Shown here: one piece after another, positions 8,671 through 16,949 of the stretch
Numbering within the stretch: the stretch's first letter is position 1
How the letters are laid out: each line of letters opens with the position of its first letter
From: Hymenobacter metallicola
Lineage (GTDB): Bacteria > Bacteroidota > Bacteroidia > Cytophagales > Hymenobacteraceae
Length of the DNA stretch: 64,000 bases
Reading direction: 5' to 3'
Assembly (NCBI RefSeq): GCF_004745645.1
Contig: NZ_SRMB01000003.1
Location: 558,001 to 622,000 of the forward strand
Position numbers and translations under genes: made by a program
The notes under the pieces: generated by a model
Seen by the model: the letters and a program-made list of their open reading frames with translations, nothing else
Database searches by the model: none
What the model was told of the DNA's origin: nothing

Positions 8671-9147
8671 CTAAAAGCCCAACATATGAATTGCCGCCGC
8701 CGCCGCCTCTACGCCTTTGTTGCCGTGTTTGCCACCAGCGCGGTCCAAAGCCTGCTCTAAGTTGTTGGTTGTCACTAGCCCGAAAATAACGGGCTTGTTA
8801 AACTTTAACCCTACGTTGGTTAGGCCATGGGCCACCGCGTGGTTGATATAGTCATCGTGCTTGGTGTCGCCTTTGATAACTACGCCTAGGCAAATCACGG
8901 CGTCTATTTCCTCGTGCTGGGCTAAGAACTGGGCTCCTAGGGTTAGCTCAAAGCTGCCGGGTACGCTGTTGCGGTAGATGTTCTCTTCCTTGGCGCCGTG
9001 CTTTAGGAGAGTTTCGTGGGCCCCTTGTGCCAGCACATCGGTGATTTCACGGTTCCATTCGGCTACGACCAATCCAAAGCGCTTATCGGAGATGTCGACG
9101 AAGTTATTGGCGGTGTAGTCGCTTAGGTTTTTCAGGGAAGTAGCCAT
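8671..9147 (-). CDS. ribH: 6,7-dimethyl-8-ribityllumazine synthase
   Basis: The penultimate enzyme of riboflavin synthesis. It condenses ribityl-amino-uracil with dihydroxybutanone phosphate and forms icosahedral or pentameric shells. The start at 9147 gives a 158-residue protein (MATSLKNLSDY) of normal length; an upstream ATG in frame at 9186 would add 13 residues with no family match. Family motifs are visible: VAEWNREIT near the N terminus, VPGSFELTLGAQ, and CLGVVIKGDTKHDDYIN with the catalytic His. It is the only riboflavin gene in the window. Confidence 0.95.
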   Translation of the reverse strand: MATSLKNLSDYTANNFVDISDKRFGLVVAEWNREITDVLAQGAHETLLKHGAKEENIYRNSVPGSFELTLGAQFLAQHEEIDAVICLGVVIKGDTKHDDYINHAVAHGLTNVGLKFNKPVIFGLVTTNNLEQALDRAGGKHGNKGVEAAAAAIHMLGF

Positions 9148-9186
9148 GGCCTTCTTCAGTTCGGTGGTCGATTTACTATAAAACAA

Positions 9187-9217
9187 AGCTGCGCCTTCCT
9201 TGCGGAAAAGCGCAGCT
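9187..9217 (-). terminator. Hairpin between the TPR gene and ribH
   Basis: AGCTGCGC / GCGCAGCT stem followed on the minus strand by TTTGTTTT. It lies 23 bases after the TPR protein stop and 40 bases before ribH, so it probably terminates or attenuates read-through. Confidence 0.55.
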
Positions 9218-9239
9218 CCTTAGGTTCCCATTGGGATGC

Positions 9240-10016
9240 TTACTTGCCGTTCAATCCTTCGGCGCGAGCCTTGAACTGCTTGGCTTCGTTGGCCTCCTGA
9301 GCATTCTGATAGTCTGTCAGGATCTTGTCGTAAGCCTTGATAGCTCCTTCGTAATCCTTGGCTAGTTCGCGGGCCGTGGCTTCCTTCATCAGGTAGCCGG
9401 GCGAGAAGAACTCATTGGCGTTATGGTTAGCGGCCTTGTTGTACAGATCAGCCGCCTCCTTGTACTTATTGAGTTCCATATTGGCATCACCCAGCAAGGA
9501 ATACGCCCGAGCCTGCACCAGCAGATCATCAGAGCTGAAGTCTTCCAGGTAATCAATTGCCGCCTGGAACTGGCCTTGCTTCAGCGCGGCAGCCCCGGCA
9601 TAGAAATTAGCCAGGTTGCCGGCTTTGGTTCCGCTATACTCCGAGGCAATTGCTTCCAAGCCGTCGTACTGCCCATCCCCCTTCATGGCCTTGGCCAGCG
9701 AGTCGGCTTCCCAGTAGTTTACGGCCTGGAACATGGCCGCCTGGGCTTTGCTATCCTGCGACGAGCGCCAAGTGTAATAGCCGAAAGCACCGACCACCGC
9801 CAGCACGATCAGCGCCAGTAAGCCAAGCAGAATGTTCTTGTTCCGACGCAGAAAATCTTCCGAGTTAGCAAGCCGGGCAGCCAAGGCATCAGGATCCTCG
9901 AGTAGAGGATGCTCGGGCACCAACTCACCTTCTATGGGCTGGTTAGGATCCGCGGGGACCTGAGTCGGCTGCGGACGGTTCTGCGGGCTATTGCGCGTGT
10001 AAGGAATCTTAGACAT
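9240..10016 (-). CDS. YfgM-like membrane-anchored TPR protein
   Basis: A 258-residue protein. The N-terminal 58 residues are hydrophilic and Pro-rich (cytoplasmic), followed by one membrane segment at about 60-83 (NILLGLLALIVLAVVGAFGY). A periplasmic domain with TPR units then follows (GTKAGNLANFYAGAAAL, GQFQAAIDYLEDF, NKYKEAADLYNKA, DYEGAIKAYDKIL). This is the TPR_21/YfgM-like architecture; YfgM in E. coli works with PpiD at the Sec translocon. A PpiD-like gene is present 7 kb away, which is suggestive but not proof of partnership. Confidence 0.8.
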   Translation of the reverse strand: MSKIPYTRNSPQNRPQPTQVPADPNQPIEGELVPEHPLLEDPDALAARLANSEDFLRRNKNILLGLLALIVLAVVGAFGYYTWRSSQDSKAQAAMFQAVNYWEADSLAKAMKGDGQYDGLEAIASEYSGTKAGNLANFYAGAAALKQGQFQAAIDYLEDFSSDDLLVQARAYSLLGDANMELNKYKEAADLYNKAANHNANEFFSPGYLMKEATARELAKDYEGAIKAYDKILTDYQNAQEANEAKQFKARAEGLNGK

Positions 10017-10070
10017 TACTAGGCTTTCAAAAGGGCGGCCGGACAGCCGGGTAAAACTCCGCTTAAGGGA

Positions 10071-11243
10071 TTAGTCGCGGATGTAAGGATAATCCTGCTG
10101 CACGTAAACGTCTTTGTACAGCTCGTCGGCAGTTGGGAAAGGCGAGTTCTCCGCAAACTCTACTGACTCCTGTACCTGCGCTTTGATCTTCTCGTCGATG
10201 GCCGTCAGCTCTTCTTCCGTCGCCATGTTATGGGTCAGGATGGTGTGGCGGACCGACTCGATAGCATCACGCGAACGGTAGTCTTCTAGTTCCTCCTTGG
10301 TACGATATTTTGCCGGGTCGCTCATGGAGTGACCTTTGTAGCGGTAGGTTTTGAACTCCAGGAACGTGGGGCCTTCGCCGGCGCGGGCGCGCTCAGCGGC
10401 ACGCGCTACGGCATCGTGAATATCCTCTACGTTCATACCGTTCACCGGCTCCGAGGGCATGTCGTAGCCCCGGCCAATATGGTAGAGCTCGGTCACATTC
10501 GACGTGCGCTGTACCGAGGTGCCCATGGCGTAGCCATTGTTCTCGACTACGAAGATGACCGGCAGCTTCCAGAGCATAGCCATGTTGAAGGCCTCGTGCA
10601 GGGCGCCCTGACGAACGGCACCATCGCCCATGTAGCAAATGCAGAGGTTGCCGGTCTTGTTGTATTTCTCGGCAAAGGCCAAGCCAGCACCCATTGGTAC
10701 CTGACCGCCCACGATGCCGTGGCCACCAACAAAATTCACTTCCTTATCAAACATGTGCATCGAGCCGCCTTTGCCTTTTGAGCAACCGGTAGCCTTGGCA
10801 TACAGCTCGGCCATGATGGCATTGGGCGAAGTGCCCAGAGCCAAGGGGTGGGCATGGTCGCGGTAAGCGGTTATCCACTTGTCGCCTTTCTGCAGGGCCG
10901 ACACGGCGCCTGCCACGCAGGCTTCCTGACCAATATAGAGGTGGCAGAAACCCTTAATCTTCTGTTGCCCGTAGAGCTGACCAGCCTTTTCCTCGAACTT
11001 ACGCATCAACTGCATTTGCTCGTACCAAGTCAGGTAGGTCTCCTTCGGGAACTGGGGCTCGGCGGGCGAAGTAGCGCGGGGAGCATTCTCCTCGGGCTGC
11101 TGATCGTGCGTCGGGGGCAATACCGGATCGGGCTGCTTCACCGTATCGGTGGCACCGTCCGCTTTTGGGGTAGTCTTCTTGTTCGACGATTTTTTCGCCG
11201 AATTGGAAGCGCTTGGGGTAGCCTTTACTTTCGTCTCCGCCAT
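10071..11243 (-). CDS. pdhA: Pyruvate dehydrogenase E1 component, alpha subunit
   Basis: A thiamine diphosphate-dependent E1 alpha subunit that decarboxylates pyruvate and feeds acetyl-CoA formation with E1 beta, E2 and E3. The ThDP-binding motif begins with GDGAV at about residue 204 (GDGAVRQGALHEAFN) and ends VVENNGYAMGT. The regulatory and substrate loops KTYRYKGHSMSDP and YRTKEEL are present. The first ~75 residues are a Lys/Ser/Thr/Pro-rich extension ahead of the usual start region (FPKETYLTWYEQM). The beta subunit is not adjacent. A two-chain branched-chain oxoacid E1 alpha is the main alternative, but the sequence pattern fits PdhA. Confidence 0.93.
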   Translation of the reverse strand: MAETKVKATPSASNSAKKSSNKKTTPKADGATDTVKQPDPVLPPTHDQQPEENAPRATSPAEPQFPKETYLTWYEQMQLMRKFEEKAGQLYGQQKIKGFCHLYIGQEACVAGAVSALQKGDKWITAYRDHAHPLALGTSPNAIMAELYAKATGCSKGKGGSMHMFDKEVNFVGGHGIVGGQVPMGAGLAFAEKYNKTGNLCICYMGDGAVRQGALHEAFNMAMLWKLPVIFVVENNGYAMGTSVQRTSNVTELYHIGRGYDMPSEPVNGMNVEDIHDAVARAAERARAGEGPTFLEFKTYRYKGHSMSDPAKYRTKEELEDYRSRDAIESVRHTILTHNMATEEELTAIDEKIKAQVQESVEFAENSPFPTADELYKDVYVQQDYPYIRD

Positions 11244-11308
11244 CGTACTCTCGGTTGTTCGCGTTTGGGATGCGAAAGTACGTAAAAGGATTGCAATTCC
11301 GAACCTGA

Positions 11309-12418
11309 ATGATTCTTGAAACTCTACATCTGCTCTTCTTCAAAAACTATGATGAGGCGACGCTTCAGCTCTCGCCCCATATCAACTGTTTTATAGGAGA
11401 CAACGGCAGTGGCAAGACCAACCTGCTGGATGCTATCCATTACTTAGCTCTTACCAAAAGTGCCTTCACTAGTTTGGACGCTCAGAGCATAAAGCAAGGA
11501 GAAGAATTCTTTGTCGTGAAGGGCCGGTTTTGCACGCCCCCCGATGATGAGCGGGAGACAATTCAGTGCAGTCTACGGGCCGGGCAGAAGAAAGCCGTGA
11601 CGCACAACAAGCAAGCCTACGAGCGAATCTCGGACCACATCGGCCGCTTCCCGGTAGTACTTATTTCACCCTATGATACCGACCTAATCCGGCAAGGCAG
11701 CGAAGAACGCCGACGTTACTTTGACAGCCTGATATCGCAGCTCAACCATGAGTATTTAGAACTGCTCATTCAGTACAATCATATCCTGCGGCAGCGCAAT
11801 GCTTTGCTCAAGCTGGCTGCCGACCGCCAGGGCTACGACCAGGATTACCTGCTAGTAGTAGATGAACAGTTAGCGCCCGTGGGCACCCAACTTGTGCAGT
11901 TGCGTCAGGAGTTCCTCGCCGACTTCACTCCTATCTTTCAACGCCACTACCAACAGTTGGCCGATAGCCGGGAGGAGGTCACGCTGGAGTATAAGAGTCA
12001 GCTACCAGATGCTGACTTTGGCCATCTGCTGCGCACCTTCGAACGGAAGGATTTGGCCCTCCAGCGCACGACTATCGGCCCCCACAAGGATGATTTCGTT
12101 TTCCTTATGGATGGCGTATCGGTTAAAAACTATGGCTCACAAGGACAGCAAAAATCGTACGCTATTGCCCTCAAGCTGGCACAGTTTGAGATAGCAGCGA
12201 CCCGCAAGCAGCACAAGCCTATTCTACTACTCGACGACATCTTTGACCGGCTCGACGAGAAGCGCATTACTCGCCTGCTTCAGCTCGTTGCCGATCAGAC
12301 CTTTGGGCAGGTTTTTCTAACCGACACTCACCTGGAGCGCACCGACCGTGCCCTGGCCAATTTATCAGACCAGATCAGTCGGTTCCGAGTAGAAAATGGC
12401 AAGGTGACGCCCCTGTAG
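11309..12418 (+). CDS. recF: DNA replication/repair ATPase RecF
   Basis: A 369-residue SMC-like ATPase that loads RecA at gaps with RecO and RecR. Walker A lies at residues 30-38 (GDNGSGKTN), the RecF-specific region RQGSEERRRYFDSLISQ is clear, the signature YGSQGQQKSYAIALKLAQ is present, and Walker B is LLLDDIFDRLDEKR. It is divergent from pdhA with 65 bases between the starts. DUF721 follows 85 bases downstream, a partnership seen in many bacteria (recF - DUF721/DciA near the origin). Confidence 0.95.
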   Translation: MILETLHLLFFKNYDEATLQLSPHINCFIGDNGSGKTNLLDAIHYLALTKSAFTSLDAQSIKQGEEFFVVKGRFCTPPDDERETIQCSLRAGQKKAVTHNKQAYERISDHIGRFPVVLISPYDTDLIRQGSEERRRYFDSLISQLNHEYLELLIQYNHILRQRNALLKLAADRQGYDQDYLLVVDEQLAPVGTQLVQLRQEFLADFTPIFQRHYQQLADSREEVTLEYKSQLPDADFGHLLRTFERKDLALQRTTIGPHKDDFVFLMDGVSVKNYGSQGQQKSYAIALKLAQFEIAATRKQHKPILLLDDIFDRLDEKRITRLLQLVADQTFGQVFLTDTHLERTDRALANLSDQISRFRVENGKVTPL

Positions 12419-12432
12419 CCAAGCTTCTACCC

Positions 12433-12440
12433 TACCTTTG
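12433..12440 (+). promoter_or_regulatory. Possible -7 box upstream of DUF721
   Basis: TACCTTTG matches the Bacteroidota -7 consensus TAnnTTTG exactly, 64 bases before the DUF721 start. No convincing -33 TTG is seen at the expected distance, so this is weak. Confidence 0.3.
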
Positions 12441-12503
12441 TGTTGCGCTTCCTGCTGCTACTTATCAGCTGCAGAAGCAAGTGTTTCGCGCGTATTATAA
12501 GCT

Positions 12504-12827
12504 GTGGTTTTGAAAAAATATAACTCGCCCGAAAATTCCCGTAAGGCTGATGTTCTTACCCTAAAAGAAGGAATTACAGCTTTGTTGAAAGCTTACCGCT
12601 TGCAGGGTAAGCTCAACGAGACGTTAGTGGTTTCTAGCTGGGAGCGGATCATGGGTAAGGCTGTAGCCCTAAAGACACAAGAGGTGTATATAAGCCAAGG
12701 CAAGTTATTTGTTCGGTTGAGTTCAGCTCCTTTGAAGCACGAGCTAGTAATGGCCAAGACTCGGGTGCTAGATTTGATTAATGCCGAAGTCGGTGAGCAG
12801 GTCATCAAAGAGGTTGTCTTCTTATAA
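12504..12827 (+). CDS. DUF721 (DciA-like) protein
   Basis: A 107-residue member of DUF721, with the family pattern LKAYRLQGKLNETLVVSSWERIMGKAVA, YISQGKLFVRLSSAPLKHEL and INAEVGEQVIKEVVFL. DUF721 includes DciA, the ancestral loader of DnaB helicase in bacteria lacking DnaC or DnaI. Its place beside recF and within 30 kb of a likely oriC suits a replication role. There is no ATG: the start is GTG at 12504 or TTG at 12510, the latter giving MKKYNSPENS, which resembles relatives. Confidence 0.85.
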   Translation: MVLKKYNSPENSRKADVLTLKEGITALLKAYRLQGKLNETLVVSSWERIMGKAVALKTQEVYISQGKLFVRLSSAPLKHELVMAKTRVLDLINAEVGEQVIKEVVFL

Positions 12828-12922
12828 ACCGATTCTCTTCTGACAGCCTTTTTCTATTGTTGGCTTTCTTTAAAACCAACCTGCGGGCACCTTTTTTTTC
12901 GTGTTGCTTCCCCCCTCCTACT

Positions 12923-12953
12923 AGGCCTCTCATGTATACTACATGTGAGGCCT
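12923..12953 (+). terminator. Terminator after DUF721
   Basis: A stem AGGCCTCtCATGTA / TACATGtGAGGCCT followed by TTTTG, 96 bases past the DUF721 stop. It also lies just before the thioesterase gene. Confidence 0.6.
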
Positions 12954-12998
12954 TTTGCATGTATAGTTATAGTTCCTTTTCACTTTCACCTTCTTCTC

Positions 12999-13562
12999 AT
13001 GTCCGATTTTCCCAAGCCGGAGTTTCGACCCGTGTCTTACTCTCGGGTTACGCTCACCGAACTCATGATTCCTTCCTATGCCAATTTTGGAGGGAAGATC
13101 CACGGAGGCATTTTGCTTTCTCTAATGGATAAGGTAGCCTATGCAGCAGCATCTAAGCACGCCGGCAACTACTGTGTCACAGTGAGTGTGGATGGGGTTA
13201 ATTTCCTGCAACCCGTCGAGGTTGGGGAACTAGTGTCGCTCCTAGCATCTGTTAATTATGTCGGCAAGACTTCCCTACTAGTCGGAATCAAAGTCATTGC
13301 GGAAGATGTGCGGACAGGCGTCGTGAAGCACACCAACACTTGCTACTTCACCATGGTCGCTAAGAATGACGATGGGCGTCCGACCATAGTGCCAGGGCTT
13401 ACCCTAGAGACTCCCGAAGACAGCCGACGTTTTCTGGAGGCTATCAAACGCCGAGAATTCCGGGAGCAGAACAAGGCTGAATTTGACAATGCTTTATCGG
13501 CACTCGCTGTGCATAATGAACTATATCTATTACAGCAGGAACGCTGTCATATAGCGTACTAA
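12999..13562 (+). CDS. Acyl-CoA thioesterase (hotdog fold)
   Basis: A 187-residue hotdog-fold thioesterase of the YciA/BFIT/ACOT type, hydrolysing acyl-CoA to free acid and CoA. The active-site region is PSYANFGGKIHGGILLSLMDKVAYAAASKHAG, followed by the second strand pattern VNFLQPVEVGELVSLLASVNYVG. I set the start at ATG 12999 (MSDFPKPEF); an in-frame GTG or ATG-like extension upstream overlaps the terminator and has no family match. Substrate range cannot be told. Confidence 0.88.
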   Translation: MSDFPKPEFRPVSYSRVTLTELMIPSYANFGGKIHGGILLSLMDKVAYAAASKHAGNYCVTVSVDGVNFLQPVEVGELVSLLASVNYVGKTSLLVGIKVIAEDVRTGVVKHTNTCYFTMVAKNDDGRPTIVPGLTLETPEDSRRFLEAIKRREFREQNKAEFDNALSALAVHNELYLLQQERCHIAY

Positions 13563-13638
13563 GGATTTTAACAACGAGGCAGGCAGCCTATTCAGAAGGG
13601 CTCGAAATGACCCTACCCCTGACAGCTCTATTACGCTC

Positions 13639-13680
13639 TAAATGACAAAAATGTTTCACGTGGAACATTTTTGTCATTTA
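13639..13680. other. parS: parS-type centromere site in a 42-bp palindrome
   Basis: Positions 13652-13667 read TGTTTCACGTGGAACA, which is exactly the reverse complement of the classical Bacillus subtilis parS TGTTCCACGTGAAACA. The flanks extend the symmetry to 42 bp (13639-13680) with a single mismatched pair. parS is bound by the CTP clamp ParB near replication origins. It overlaps the last three codons of the HTH gene, so it could also act as its terminator hairpin. parA and parB are not in the window. Confidence 0.8.
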
Positions 13681-14060
13681 GGCCCATACACCTTCAACAA
13701 GAGGTCATTATAGGCCTCTAAGAGGGCTATATACTTGGTTTGTAACACCATGAGCTGCTTTACAGGATCAGAATCGGACTGCTGTAACACATTTGAACGA
13801 GACGTTACACTTACAGGCGTTGTAACATTTACAGGTGTTGCAACAAAAGGCAGTACACCCTGTTGTAACGTAGTAAATTCACTTGAGAAATCATGTCCAA
13901 TAATGTCTCCTATCTTCTTTACGAAAGCGTAATCTAACGTATCCTCTTTGAATTTACGGTATATAGTTGGACGTGTAATACCCAGATCCTCCACAATACG
14001 TGTAATGGAAATACCGCTGTTTTTGATGGCTTCTTGGAGGATTTCGCCTTGGTGTGGCAT
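13674..14060 (-). CDS. Helix-turn-helix DNA-binding protein, probably self-regulating
   Basis: A 128-residue protein with an N-terminal helix-turn-helix at about residues 5-45 (ILQEAIKNSGISITRIVEDLGITRPTIYRKFKEDT), Cro/TetR-like in spacing. A Thr/Val/Gln-rich linker (70-98) and a C-terminal helix (LMVLQTKYIALLEAYNDLLLKV) that may dimerise follow. The gene is noticeably AT-richer than its neighbours, suggesting acquisition. Five TGTAAC boxes lie inside it and eight more upstream; they are the obvious candidate binding sites. The linker repeat of Val-Thr residues is partly a by-product of those boxes. The family is not identified beyond HTH. Confidence 0.75.
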   Translation of the reverse strand: MPHQGEILQEAIKNSGISITRIVEDLGITRPTIYRKFKEDTLDYAFVKKIGDIIGHDFSSEFTTLQQGVLPFVATPVNVTTPVSVTSRSNVLQQSDSDPVKQLMVLQTKYIALLEAYNDLLLKVYGPK

Positions 14061-14360
14061 AGCGGGTGGAGTGTAATAAGGTCAGAATGTAAAGGTGCCA
14101 AAAGTGTAGCAATGAAACAAATTAGAGTTGTAAAAACAATACAACATTACAGTGTAACACCAATACAGTTTACACCCTGTAACACCACATTTGTAACACA
14201 AGTATATGTAACAGTACAAGTGCAATGTGTTACACAACATGGATACATGTTACATAATTGCAACAAACACAATGCTGTTACATACGCTAAGACTGACAGC
14301 CAAGCCCAATGTTGCTGATCCGCTGGTAGCACGTCTTGACACATATTGTGGCCGTGTAAC
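13741..14360. repeat. Array of 13 TGTAAC boxes around the HTH gene
   Basis: TGTAAC on either strand occurs at 13741, 13783, 13804, 13821, 13864, 14153, 14178, 14192, 14207, 14229, 14249, 14277 and 14355. Ten extend to TGTAACA. Chance predicts about 0.3 occurrences in 620 bp at even composition. Five are inside the HTH gene and eight in the intergenic region upstream of it; 14153-14254 is especially dense, with spacings of 14-25 bp. Three TGTAAT near-matches (13974, 14001, 14072) fill the gap. Likely an operator array; function inferred. Confidence 0.7.
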
Positions 14361-15052
14361 GACTGAATACTTATCAATCCAAGCTCAGGCACAACACCAA
14401 TTAGACTACTGTATCAGCCGAAAAAAGCAGTGCACCCAACAGATGAATTCATAACTAGAATTCGAAGCCTGACTCTCTTTCAGAAGGCTAGCACCGTACT
14501 GCCAGCTAAGACTATGTAGGCATTAACACAGCCCAATTCGTAGCCCACTAGAAGCAGTCTGGTTCACTGAAAGTGCGGCAATGAGTTGTTGCCTCCCTCC
14601 TACCGTGTAGCCCCCAACTCCTGCTGCAACGCCAGTATTGCTGACAAAGAATAGCTCGCACGTATTACCCGGAATTACCCTACGCACCGAGAGGCTAAGA
14701 CTGTAAGAAAGTAGCCGAAGGCACTAGTCGCAGGATGATCAGGCTAGGCGACATCTGCTTAAATACAGAGCTGTTCTAATAAGTTAGTCGGGATATGAGC
14801 AGAGAACCACGCGTGATGCCTGAGGCTCTTTGGCTGGAGTAGTAGAATTCTACCTACAGGTATCGTTGCATTATGGTGCCTAGGGAACTTGCAAAAAGCC
14901 TACTCAATCACCCTTGGCACTTGTAGGGCTTGGGTTCGAAGAAATATTTCTATCAAGACTCATGAGAAAGACTTTGTAGCTGTGCCTCAAAAGCAAGACA
15001 GAATGGGCAGTAAACCGATATTTTCGCACCACAAATTCATCTTACTCGCCTC
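14361..15052. other. Intergenic stretch without recognisable gene
   Basis: About 690 bp with no open frame of convincing coding character, no tRNA cloverleaf and no strong hairpin. A GGGTTCGAA at about 14933 is not embedded in a tRNA. It may be decayed DNA beside the HTH island or may hold the promoter of the DUF2939 gene. Confidence 0.5.
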
Positions 15053-15673
15053 ATGAAAAAACTTGTTCTACTCTTGCTCTTGGCGGCCCTGGGAGTAGGT
15101 GGTTACTTATACTACCGTAGTCTGACAACCGGCCCTGAATATTCGCTGATGCAAGCCGCTAAGGCTACGCAGGACCACGACATGGTCGCTTTTGAGCGCT
15201 ATGTGGACGTAAATAGCGTAACAGGTAGTCTCGTAGACCAAGTGACGAGCCAAAGCTCCGTGCTTGGGATGTTAAACCCCGGTTCATTTGCCTTTAAAGG
15301 AGCCTTACGCTTACTCAAGCCTCAGCTGGCCAAGGCGGCTCATAAAGAGGTACAGAACTTCGTCGAATCAGGTTCTCTGGAAGCCGCCGCTGCCGCCCAG
15401 CCCGAGCGGATGGTGAAGGTTTCGCTGGCCGGATTGGCTAGCAAGGTGGTGAGCACCGATAGCAAGTTCAAAGACATCAAGTATGTGAACGAGCAGGGCG
15501 AGCAAGCCTTGGTGGGCATTGAGATTACTCAGCCCAAATACGACACCACGATGGTGATAGAAGTGAAGATGCAGGACAAAGGCGACTACTGGCAGGTGAA
15601 GGAAATCACCAACACTGGCGAGCTGCTCAAGCACGTAGCGCGTCTGGAGAAAGACCGGCTGCTGAAGCGCTAG
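15053..15673 (+). CDS. DUF2939 envelope protein
   Basis: A 206-residue protein with an N-terminal signal anchor (KKLVLLLLLAALGVGGYLYY) and a body matching DUF2939: PEYSLMQAAKATQDHDMVAFERYVDVNSVTGSLVDQ, then a strand-rich C-terminal half (VGIEITQP, MVIEVKMQDKGDYWQVKEITN). The family has no known biochemical role and is probably exposed to the periplasm. It is a single gene with a strong bidirectional terminator downstream. Confidence 0.8.
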   Translation: MKKLVLLLLLAALGVGGYLYYRSLTTGPEYSLMQAAKATQDHDMVAFERYVDVNSVTGSLVDQVTSQSSVLGMLNPGSFAFKGALRLLKPQLAKAAHKEVQNFVESGSLEAAAAAQPERMVKVSLAGLASKVVSTDSKFKDIKYVNEQGEQALVGIEITQPKYDTTMVIEVKMQDKGDYWQVKEITNTGELLKHVARLEKDRLLKR

Positions 15674-15706
15674 AAAGAATACCGCACAGCGAGTAGCTAC
15701 TCAGTA

Positions 15707-15750
15707 CAACAGAAAGCCCCACCACATTGCTGTGGTGGGGCTTTCTGTTG
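15707..15750. terminator. Strong bidirectional terminator
   Basis: A perfect 20-bp stem (CAACAGAAAGCCCCACCACA and its complement) with a TTGC loop, between convergent genes (DUF2939 and the PLDc_N protein). Confidence 0.8.
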
Positions 15751-15770
15751 TTGGTATAACAGCGGGGCGG

Positions 15771-16055
15771 TTAAGCAATATTTGATTTGCCTCGACCAGC
15801 CAGCAGGTAATACAGAATCAGGCCAAGTACGGGCAGGAACCAAATGATAGCTACCCAGAGGATTTTCTTACCAAGCGACCAAGGCTGACGGAAGACATCA
15901 ATCAGGGCCAGCACGTCGAGGACGAGAATGATAATGCCCCAGAGAGAGAGGTTACCATTGCCGTTGAAACGGCTGCAGGCAGTAGTCGTCAGGGTCAGGG
16001 CCAGTAGGATGGCCGCAACCGGAATCCGGTTGGCAAGAGCAGCAATCTTATTCAT
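15771..16055 (-). CDS. PLDc_N-domain small membrane protein
   Basis: A 94-residue protein. Residues 1-27 look like a signal or lipobox region (LTTTACS). Two membrane segments follow, the second with the PLDc_N pattern ILWVAIIWFLPVLGLILYYLLAGR. The domain is named for the N terminus of cardiolipin synthases but is widespread as a free-standing membrane module with no catalytic residues. Function unknown. Confidence 0.8.
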   Translation of the reverse strand: MNKIAALANRIPVAAILLALTLTTTACSRFNGNGNLSLWGIIILVLDVLALIDVFRQPWSLGKKILWVAIIWFLPVLGLILYYLLAGRGKSNIA

Positions 16056-16169
16056 GTGAAGTCAGGTGTTGGAAGAGTGGAACGAGAGTATGCCGCTCTT
16101 TACGCACGACTTTCGGAATAGATATAAATAGCAAGATGCTGTTAATACAAAGCTTTGATAATCAATTAT

Positions 16170-16814
16170 TTAAAATACAAACCGTTGGATTTCGCTCCAA
16201 AAGTGCGGTGCTGCTTCTGGTAAAAAGATGAGTGTCAGGACAATACCGTAGAGCGCACCGTAGAAATGAGCATCATGGTTGATGTTATCACCACGTCGCC
16301 GGCCCATGTAGTAGGAGTAGCCTAGGTACAGGAAGCCGAAGATGAAGGGCTTGATAGGGAAGGGAATTGGGAAAACAATAATACCCTGGCCTTCGCCCCC
16401 GACGGGGTTGAACAGGATGCTGGCAAACAACACGGCCGCCACGCCACCTGAAGCGCCCAGACTACGATAATCGGGGTCGTTGCGGTGCCGGAAGTAGGTT
16501 GGCAGATCGGAGACAATGATACCGCCCAGGTAGATGGCAAGGAATTGCAAGAGCCCGGTGGTAGTACCGCTGTTGGCTACCAATACGTCCTGCACTACCT
16601 GCCCAAACGAGTAGAAGGCAATCATGTTGAAGATAAGGTGCATCCAATCGGCGTGCAGGAAGCCGGAGGTGAGCAGGCGGTACCATTCGCCATGCTTGCG
16701 GACCCGCACTGGATTCAGAATCCAACTCTCCATCAGATCTTGGTTAGACCAAGCATAGATGGAAATACCGGCGGTAAGCAGCAGCAGTACAATGGGAACA
16801 TCGAGGTTGAGCAT
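16170..16814 (-). CDS. Rhomboid-family intramembrane serine protease
   Basis: A 214-residue polytopic protein with six membrane segments. The catalytic Ser lies in SLGASGGVA (about residue 120) and the catalytic His in DAHFYGALYG (about 182). The L1-loop/TM2 motif HADWMHLIFNMIAFYSFG is conserved. Rhomboids cleave transmembrane helices of other proteins; substrates here are unknown. The upstream neighbour, 135 bases away, is a polyprenyl synthase with a hairpin between. Confidence 0.9.
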   Translation of the reverse strand: MLNLDVPIVLLLLTAGISIYAWSNQDLMESWILNPVRVRKHGEWYRLLTSGFLHADWMHLIFNMIAFYSFGQVVQDVLVANSGTTTGLLQFLAIYLGGIIVSDLPTYFRHRNDPDYRSLGASGGVAAVLFASILFNPVGGEGQGIIVFPIPFPIKPFIFGFLYLGYSYYMGRRRGDNINHDAHFYGALYGIVLTLIFLPEAAPHFWSEIQRFVF

Positions 16815-16885
16815 GAACAGTGAATGCGAAACAAGGGTGAAAAGATGATTTAAAGGCTTCTGACGCTTTTATAGCCCCTAGAACG

Positions 16886-16920
16886 CACAAAGACTTAGCC
16901 TGACCGACTAAGTCTCTGTG
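16886..16920 (-). terminator. Hairpin after the polyprenyl synthase gene
   Basis: Arms CACAaAGACTTAG and CTAAGTCTcTGTG (one mismatch) 30 bases past the polyprenyl synthase stop codon. Confidence 0.55.
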
Positions 16921-16949
16921 AAGGGCTTAAAACGGGCTATTTGGCAGGA

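Noticed and set aside
13652..13667. Reading the parS palindrome only as a terminator
   Set aside because: It lacks a T run right after the stem on the minus strand beyond the gene, and the exact parS core is more specific than a hairpin; a dual role remains possible.
14034..14318. 94-codon plus-strand frame overlapping the HTH start, rich in Val-Thr, Cys and Asn
   Set aside because: The Val-Thr and Cys-Asn content is a direct translation of the TGTAAC boxes (GTA ACA, TGT AAC); it overlaps the HTH gene start and has no family resemblance.
14147..14392. 81-codon minus-strand frame in the TGTAAC region
   Set aside because: Same composition artefact from the boxes; no ribosome site or homologous motif.
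14925..14950. Possible tRNA T-arm (GGGTTCGAA)
   Set aside because: No matching acceptor, D or anticodon arms around it.
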